10,787 nt of DNA, from the NCBI GenBank assembly GCA_012728775.1, contig JAAYEN010000177.1:1-10787 (forward strand), written 5' to 3'. Under the pieces are notes generated by a model. It was not told where the DNA came from. It made no database searches and saw only the letters and a list, made by a program, of their open reading frames with translations. The translations under genes and the position numbers were made by a program. This stretch comes from Tissierellia bacterium (GTDB taxonomy: Bacteria; Bacillota_A; Clostridia; Tissierellales; Peptoniphilaceae). Below are positions 6,479 to 10,787 of the stretch, piece after piece; position 1 is the first letter of the stretch; every line of letters begins with the position of its first letter.

Positions 6479-8017
6479 ATGGATAATAAGAAAAATATTC
6501 GATGGGAAGTATTTATACCAGCATTTTCATTAATGCTAATAGCTGCCATCGTAGGTTTAGTTAATAATGAAGCACTAACAAGTGCCTCAAATACATTTTT
6601 TAATTGGTCATTGGATACCTTCGGATGGCTATATCAATATGTTACAATAGCATGTTTAATTATCGTAGTAGTTTTAATGTTTTCAAAAGTTGGAAATATT
6701 AGAATTGGTGGAGAAGATGCAAAACCAAAATATACAATGTTTACATGGTTTGCAATGACTCTTACAGGAGGAGTAGCAACAGGAATCGTAAGCTGGGGAC
6801 TAAATGAACCATTAATATATTACGGAAATGTATGGGGAGAATTAGATGGGCTAGGAATAGAACCATTTTCAGCTCAAGCAGCTAGATTTGCCCTTGGAAG
6901 AAGTTTCTATAATTGGTCTTTTATACCATATGCATTATATGGTTTAGCAGGAGTATTAGTAGCATATATTTATTTTAACAAAAAAGAAAAATTAAACGTA
7001 ACATCAACGTTAGTTCCACTTTTTGGCGATAAAATCAAAACTGGTCCTGTATCAGCGATAATAGATACATTATCAATGTTGGCAATAGCTATAGGGCTTA
7101 CATCAGGATTGGCAATGTGTATTGTACTTATAACATCTGGTTTAAATTCTGCATATAATATCCCTACAACTTTGCCGTTATTTATTGGAGTTGGAGTAGT
7201 AATAATTCTTCTTTTCACTTTTTCTACATATGTGGGAATAGATAAAGGTCTAAAACTTGTTGGAAGCATGAACGCGTGGTTCTATTACGGATTATTACTA
7301 TTATTACTTATAATTGGACCAACACTATATATTTTCAGAAATTCCACAGCAGGAATGGCAGAATGGTTACAAAATTTCTGGATTTGGGGACTTGACCCAA
7401 TAGACATAGGTGGGGCGCCATTAGTAAGATCTTGGACGTTATTTGACTGGGCAGTTTGGATTGCATATGCACCGGTAACAGGAATTTTCTTAGGACAAAT
7501 TTCCTATGGTAGAAAAATCAAAGATGTGCTTTTAATTAACTTTGTATTACCTGCAATATTTGGAATAATTTGGTTTAGTATATGGGGAAGCTATGGCCTT
7601 CATATGCAAATGACTGGACAAGTTGATTTAGTAGGAACAATTCAAAATTCAAATGCAACAATGGCGTTATTCGAGTTTATAAAGAGTCTTCCACTATCAG
7701 CTATATTAATTCCAGCAAACTTGTTAATTATATTAGTATCCTTTGTAACAGCAGCAGATGCAACATCTAACAACGTAGCATCTATGTGTATAAAAGATAT
7801 TCCAATTGGCTCGGAAGCGCCTGGATATTTAAAAGTTATTTGGGGAGCTACAATAGGAATAGTAGCAATTATCATGGCAGCATTTGGTGGAGGAGAACAA
7901 GGAGTGCAAGGTGTAAAATCCTTAGCAGCAGCAGGTGGATTTGTAGTATTGTTTATCTTTATTTTGCAAATTATATCAGCTGTAAAAATGTTCTTCTTTG
8001 ATGATTTAGTAGAATAG
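6479..8017 (+). CDS. BCCT-family transporter for a trimethylammonium compound
   Basis: This 512-residue integral membrane protein has about 12 hydrophobic segments and belongs to the betaine/carnitine/choline transporter family. The Gly-rich helix is at 97-107 (Gly-Gly-Val-Ala-Thr-Gly-Ile-Val-Ser-Trp-Gly), followed by Asn-Glu-Pro. The TM8 signature is at 322-332, followed by the Ile-Ser-Tyr-Gly-Arg loop. Aligned by eye to BetP, the aromatic box that holds the trimethylammonium head reads Trp146, Tyr151, Tyr154 and Trp327: aromatic throughout, with one Trp-to-Tyr change. Val326 and Tyr330 replace two further TM8 tryptophans, so the rest of the site differs from betaine carriers. It lies between two HAL-like genes, with AGGAGG overlapping the upstream stop codon, so it probably imports their substrate (inference). 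No long cytoplasmic osmosensing tails are seen, which fits nutrient uptake better than osmoregulation. Na+ dependence cannot be read here. Confidence 0.92.
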   Translation: MDNKKNIRWEVFIPAFSLMLIAAIVGLVNNEALTSASNTFFNWSLDTFGWLYQYVTIACLIIVVVLMFSKVGNIRIGGEDAKPKYTMFTWFAMTLTGGVATGIVSWGLNEPLIYYGNVWGELDGLGIEPFSAQAARFALGRSFYNWSFIPYALYGLAGVLVAYIYFNKKEKLNVTSTLVPLFGDKIKTGPVSAIIDTLSMLAIAIGLTSGLAMCIVLITSGLNSAYNIPTTLPLFIGVGVVIILLFTFSTYVGIDKGLKLVGSMNAWFYYGLLLLLLIIGPTLYIFRNSTAGMAEWLQNFWIWGLDPIDIGGAPLVRSWTLFDWAVWIAYAPVTGIFLGQISYGRKIKDVLLINFVLPAIFGIIWFSIWGSYGLHMQMTGQVDLVGTIQNSNATMALFEFIKSLPLSAILIPANLLIILVSFVTAADATSNNVASMCIKDIPIGSEAPGYLKVIWGATIGIVAIIMAAFGGGEQGVQGVKSLAAAGGFVVLFIFILQIISAVKMFFFDDLVE

Positions 8018-8024
8018 AAAAAGC

Positions 8025-8047
8025 GGAGGTTATTTTATATAACCTCC
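8025..8047 (+). terminator. Intra-operon hairpin, weak terminator or processing site
   Basis: GGAGGTTAT (8025-8033) pairs perfectly with ATAACCTCC (8039-8047) around a 5-nt loop. The downstream sequence has only a broken T tract (ACTTAACTTTT), so full termination is unlikely. It may reduce read-through, or stabilise or delimit mRNA between the transporter and the second lyase-like gene. It also buries a GGAGG motif that has no start codon at usable distance. Confidence 0.55.
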
Positions 8048-8069
8048 ACTTAACTTTTAGAGGTAAAAT

Positions 8070-9599
8070 ATGAAAGATAAAAAAATTATTTTAGATCAAG
8101 AGATAAGCCTTGAAGAATTTATGAATATAGTCAGAGATAAATACGAAGTGGAATTTTCCGAAAACTATATTGATAGAGTAAATAATAGTAGAGAATTGGT
8201 GGAAAAATGGGTTGAAGAAGAAAAAGTTATCTACGGAGTAACCACTGGATTTGGCGCCAATGTTGTAAAAACTATATCCAAAGAAGATGCTAAAACCCTT
8301 CAAAAAAATATTGTGAAATCCCATGCCACTTCTGTGGGAACTCCAATGTCCGAAGAAGAAGTAAGGGGCACAATGCTAATGTGTCTTTTAAACCTCGGAA
8401 GAGGATACAGCGGAGTAAAAATTGAAACCTTAGATAGATATAAATACTTCTTGAATGAGAATATAATCCCCTTTGCTCCAAAACACGGTTCAGTAGGATA
8501 CTTGTCTCCTGAAGCTCATATAGCCCTTGGAGTTATAGGCGAAGGAAAAATTGTGGAAAAAGGAAAAATACTAGATTGTTTAGATGTATTTCCTAAATAC
8601 AATCTTTCGAATTTTGAATTGTCCTATAAGGAAGGATTAGCTCTAGTGTCTGGAACTACAGGAGTTACAGCAATGGCAGGAATTGGACTATATGATATAA
8701 TAAAAGCCACAAAATCTGCAGATGTAATTGCCGCTATGACTTTAGAAGTATCCAAAGGAACTATTCGTGCATATGACGAAAGAGTAATGAGTGTAAAAAA
8801 TCATTCTAGTCAAAAGAAAACTGCTAGGAATATTTTAGATATTTTAAATGATTCAGAAATTTCCAATAAATACTATAATTATAGATTACAAGATGCTTTG
8901 TCTGTTAGGTGCGTTCCCCAGTTACATGGTGCAGCTAAAAAGACTTTATATGACGCTAAAGAGTCTATCGTTAATGAAATGAATAGTTGTGCAGATAATC
9001 CTATAATTTGGTCTGATGGAGAATTTTCAGATGCTTTTTCTTCTGGAAATCCAGATTCTGCATTTATAGGGTTAGAAATGGACTCAGCTTGTATGGCAGC
9101 TGTAATGATTGGGAAGATGTCAGAACGTAGAAATAATAGGCTCGTTGATGGAAATTTATCAGAAAATCCATGGTTTTTAATAAATAATCCTGGACTAAAC
9201 TCCGGGTTAATGATACCTCAATACACCCAGGCAGGACTATTAAACGAAATGAAAATTTTGGCAACGCCATCTAGTATAGATAATATTCCTACATGTGGAA
9301 ATCAAGAAGACTATGTAGCTATGGGATATAACTCTGCTTTGAAAAGTATAGAAGTGGCAGAAAAACTAGAATACATTTTGGCAATAGAGTTATTGTCTAG
9401 TTATCAATCCTACCAATATATAGACGAAAATTTAAAAAGAAGTACAGTAACAGAAAGAGTTTGTGAAGAAATAGAATCTTGCGTTCCTGTTTTGGAAGAA
9501 GATGAGTATTTATATCCATATATTGTCCATATAAGGAATTTGATTCATTCAGGGAAAATACTTTCCATAGTAGAAGAAGAGGTTGGAGAAATTTACTAG
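8070..9599 (+). CDS. HAL-superfamily lyase 'B' without MIO triad, ergothionase-like candidate
   Basis: This 509-residue protein belongs to the HAL/PAL superfamily and is clearly different from its neighbour A. It keeps Tyr55 in Tyr-Gly-Val-Thr-Thr-Gly-Phe-Gly, His85, Arg280 and Glu413 in Asn-Gln-Glu-Asp-Tyr. After Gly-Ser-Val-Gly (140-143), where HAL continues Ala-Ser-Gly-Asp-Leu-Ala-Pro-Leu-Ala-His, this protein has Tyr-Leu-Ser-Pro-Glu-Ala-His. That is three residues shorter, with no Ala-Ser-Gly triad, so MIO cannot form. The pocket Asn195 reads Ser194 and the second catalytic Tyr reads Leu277. The C-terminal helices from about 430 on are divergent and end in an acidic tail. Ergothionase, which releases trimethylamine from ergothioneine giving thiourocanate, is a known MIO-free relative, and this is the better ergothionase candidate of the pair by context and intact remaining motifs (inference). 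AGAGGT lies 5 nt before the ATG. Confidence 0.82.
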   Translation: MKDKKIILDQEISLEEFMNIVRDKYEVEFSENYIDRVNNSRELVEKWVEEEKVIYGVTTGFGANVVKTISKEDAKTLQKNIVKSHATSVGTPMSEEEVRGTMLMCLLNLGRGYSGVKIETLDRYKYFLNENIIPFAPKHGSVGYLSPEAHIALGVIGEGKIVEKGKILDCLDVFPKYNLSNFELSYKEGLALVSGTTGVTAMAGIGLYDIIKATKSADVIAAMTLEVSKGTIRAYDERVMSVKNHSSQKKTARNILDILNDSEISNKYYNYRLQDALSVRCVPQLHGAAKKTLYDAKESIVNEMNSCADNPIIWSDGEFSDAFSSGNPDSAFIGLEMDSACMAAVMIGKMSERRNNRLVDGNLSENPWFLINNPGLNSGLMIPQYTQAGLLNEMKILATPSSIDNIPTCGNQEDYVAMGYNSALKSIEVAEKLEYILAIELLSSYQSYQYIDENLKRSTVTERVCEEIESCVPVLEEDEYLYPYIVHIRNLIHSGKILSIVEEEVGEIY

Positions 9600-9624
9600 G
9601 ACTTAGAAATCACAGAGGAGAGAA

Positions 9625-10584
9625 ATGTTAGACTTATTTGAAAAATCATTATCAATGCAAAAAGACAAAATTCCCTTTGTCATAAATATTATAATAAAAA
9701 AAGAAGGCTCATCTCCTAGAGAATGTGGAGCCTGGATGATTGTGGACAAAAACGGATTAAAAGAAGGCACAATTGGCGGAGGTGCTTTAGAATTTGCTGC
9801 AATAGAAAAATCTAAAGAATTACTAAAAACCAAGACCTCAACAATCGAAAATTACACATTAAATGAAAAAGAAGCTATTAATATGGGAATGGTTTGTGGC
9901 GGGAAAAACACCATTTTATTTCTATACGTAGATCCAGAAAATACGGAAATAAATGAGATTATGGAATATGCCGTTTCCAATTATGAAAAAAATAAAATAG
10001 AAGTATCCTTTGATACAAATACTTTTGGAATAAATTTATATGTTGATGGAGAATTAAAAAAATCCTTGGATAAATGCGACACAGCACCAGGAGAATTTAT
10101 AAAATTTTTAATAACTGGAAGACAAAGGGCGCTGATATTTGGTGGTGGTCATATAGCCCAATCTTTAGCTCCGATACTTAATAATCTAAATTTTGATACT
10201 GTAGTAGTGGAAGATAGAGAGGAGTTTTTGGAGATAGAGCCATTTTCTAATTCAAAAAGAATTTTATCTAGGGATTATAGTATAGAAGAACTGGATATTT
10301 CTATCCATGACTATGTTGTTATTCTTACAAGGGGACACCAATACGATAGACAAATTCTATTTAGCGTTTTAAATAAAAAACCAAAATACATTGGGATTAT
10401 CGGCTCAAAAAGAAAAGCTAAAATACTTTTTGATGAAATAGAGAGCTCATCTTATAAAGATTCAAAGGATATTATTCATACGCCAATAGGAATCGACATA
10501 AAAGGTGAAACACCTTATGAAATTGCCATATCCATAGCATCAGAAATAATTTTGGACTATAGAAGTAATGATGAATCTAATTGA
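9625..10584 (+). CDS. xdhC: XdhC/CoxI-family molybdenum cofactor maturation protein
   Basis: This 319-residue cytoplasmic accessory protein belongs to the XdhC family, which binds molybdenum cofactor, assists its sulfuration and hands it to xanthine dehydrogenase-type enzymes. The N-terminal XdhC/CoxI domain shows Gly-Ser-Ser-Pro-Arg (28-32), Gly-Thr-Ile-Gly-Gly-Gly-Ala-Leu-Glu (48-56) and Met-Val-Cys-Gly-Gly (89-93, Cys91). The C-terminal Rossmann-like domain starts at Phe-Gly-Gly-Gly-His-Ile-Ala (172-178) and contains Thr-Arg-Gly-His-Gln-Tyr-Asp (235-241) and Ile-Gly-Ser-Lys-Arg-Lys (259-264). Both halves and the usual length are present. It follows lyase B by 25 bp with AGAGGAG 4 nt before its ATG, and its end overlaps the next gene. 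It would serve the hydroxylase encoded at the front of the operon. Here XdhC means the chaperone, not the E. coli iron-sulfur subunit of the same name. Confidence 0.93.
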   Translation: MLDLFEKSLSMQKDKIPFVINIIIKKEGSSPRECGAWMIVDKNGLKEGTIGGGALEFAAIEKSKELLKTKTSTIENYTLNEKEAINMGMVCGGKNTILFLYVDPENTEINEIMEYAVSNYEKNKIEVSFDTNTFGINLYVDGELKKSLDKCDTAPGEFIKFLITGRQRALIFGGGHIAQSLAPILNNLNFDTVVVEDREEFLEIEPFSNSKRILSRDYSIEELDISIHDYVVILTRGHQYDRQILFSVLNKKPKYIGIIGSKRKAKILFDEIESSSYKDSKDIIHTPIGIDIKGETPYEIAISIASEIILDYRSNDESN

Positions 10585-10787
10585 AAAATTTGAAATAAAA
10601 AGTAAAGATGTAGTTTCCTTTGTGGGCAGTGGTGGAAAAACTACCACCATATTTTTGTTGGCAAAAGAACTATCCAATTATAATAATGTTCTAATAATAA
10701 CAACTACAAAAATGCTTATTCCTAAAAATAAAGATATAGAATTCTTTGAAACTGCTGAAGACGTTAACAATTATACTGGAAAAAATA
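10568..10787 (+). CDS. yqeC: YqeC-like selenium-dependent hydroxylase accessory protein, 3' end cut
   Basis: Only the first 73 or so residues lie in the window, and the frame is open to the last base. Two adjacent ATGs (10568 and 10571) are possible starts; both overlap the XdhC gene by 14-17 bp, which suggests translational coupling. A P-loop-like segment, Phe-Val-Gly-Ser-Gly-Gly-Lys-Thr-Thr-Thr, is followed by a hydrophobic strand ending in Ile-Thr-Thr-Thr-Lys-Met. This pairing is typical of the YqeC family, predicted nucleotide-binding proteins that travel with selenium-dependent molybdenum hydroxylases in clostridia and E. coli. Its biochemical step is not firmly known. Its presence after XdhC suggests the hydroxylase of this operon may need a selenium-containing cofactor (inference). 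Other P-loop proteins are possible, but the Thr-Thr-Thr-Lys-Met motif and the neighbourhood support YqeC. Confidence 0.8.
   Translation, partial: MMNLIEKFEIKSKDVVSFVGSGGKTTTIFLLAKELSNYNNVLIITTTKMLIPKNKDIEFFETAEDVNNYTGKN

Noticed and set aside
8765..8771. TCGTGCA inside lyase B, matching the operator half-site
   Set aside because: A single half-site within coding sequence, with no full inverted partner at proper spacing.
4973..9599. Reading the two HAL-like genes as an ordinary histidine-utilisation (hut) locus
   Set aside because: Both proteins lack the MIO triad and the second catalytic Tyr, and no HutU, HutI or HutG homologue is in the window.

Overview
The window is AT-rich, codes almost entirely on the + strand, and has strong Shine-Dalgarno sites and short intergenic gaps. 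It looks like a low-GC anaerobic Firmicute (Clostridia/Tissierellia type). A multi-subunit molybdenum hydroxylase with XdhC- and YqeC-type maturation proteins fits that group. The assignment is inferred from base composition and gene families only.

Layout. At the left edge is the 3' part of a PaaI-like hotdog thioesterase, closed by a rho-independent terminator (359-397). A GntR/FCD-type regulator follows (524-1168) with its own -10 box and a strong terminator (1222-1258). Next comes a clear sigma-A-type promoter (TTGACA at 1274, TAAAAT at 1298). Overlapping GC-rich palindromes (1314-1331) sit about where transcription would begin, as expected for a repressor operator. This drives an apparent single operon running to the end of the window: molybdenum hydroxylase 2Fe-2S, FAD and molybdopterin subunits (1361-4912), a HAL-superfamily protein 'A' (4973-6469), a BCCT-family transporter (6479-8017), a second divergent HAL-superfamily protein 'B' (8070-9599), XdhC (9625-10584), and the start of YqeC (10568 onward, cut by the window edge).

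How the genes may work together. Both HAL-like proteins keep the fold signatures and the first catalytic Tyr. Neither has the Ala-Ser-Gly triad that forms the MIO electrophile: A reads Gly-Glu-Gly there, and B lacks three residues at that spot. Both also have Leu in place of the second catalytic Tyr and Ser in place of the MIO-pocket Asn. They are therefore unlikely to be ordinary histidine or phenylalanine ammonia-lyases. MIO-free members of this superfamily are known, for example ergothionase, which eliminates trimethylamine from ergothioneine. The gene between them encodes a BCCT transporter, a family that carries trimethylammonium compounds, and its predicted aromatic box is kept as Trp/Tyr/Tyr/Trp. 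The best hypothesis is an inducible pathway that imports a histidine-derived betaine (ergothioneine and/or hercynine), eliminates trimethylamine, and oxidises the heteroaromatic product with a molybdenum hydroxylase. YqeC suggests that hydroxylase may carry a selenium-dependent cofactor. The substrate, the division of labour between A and B, and the selenium requirement are inference.
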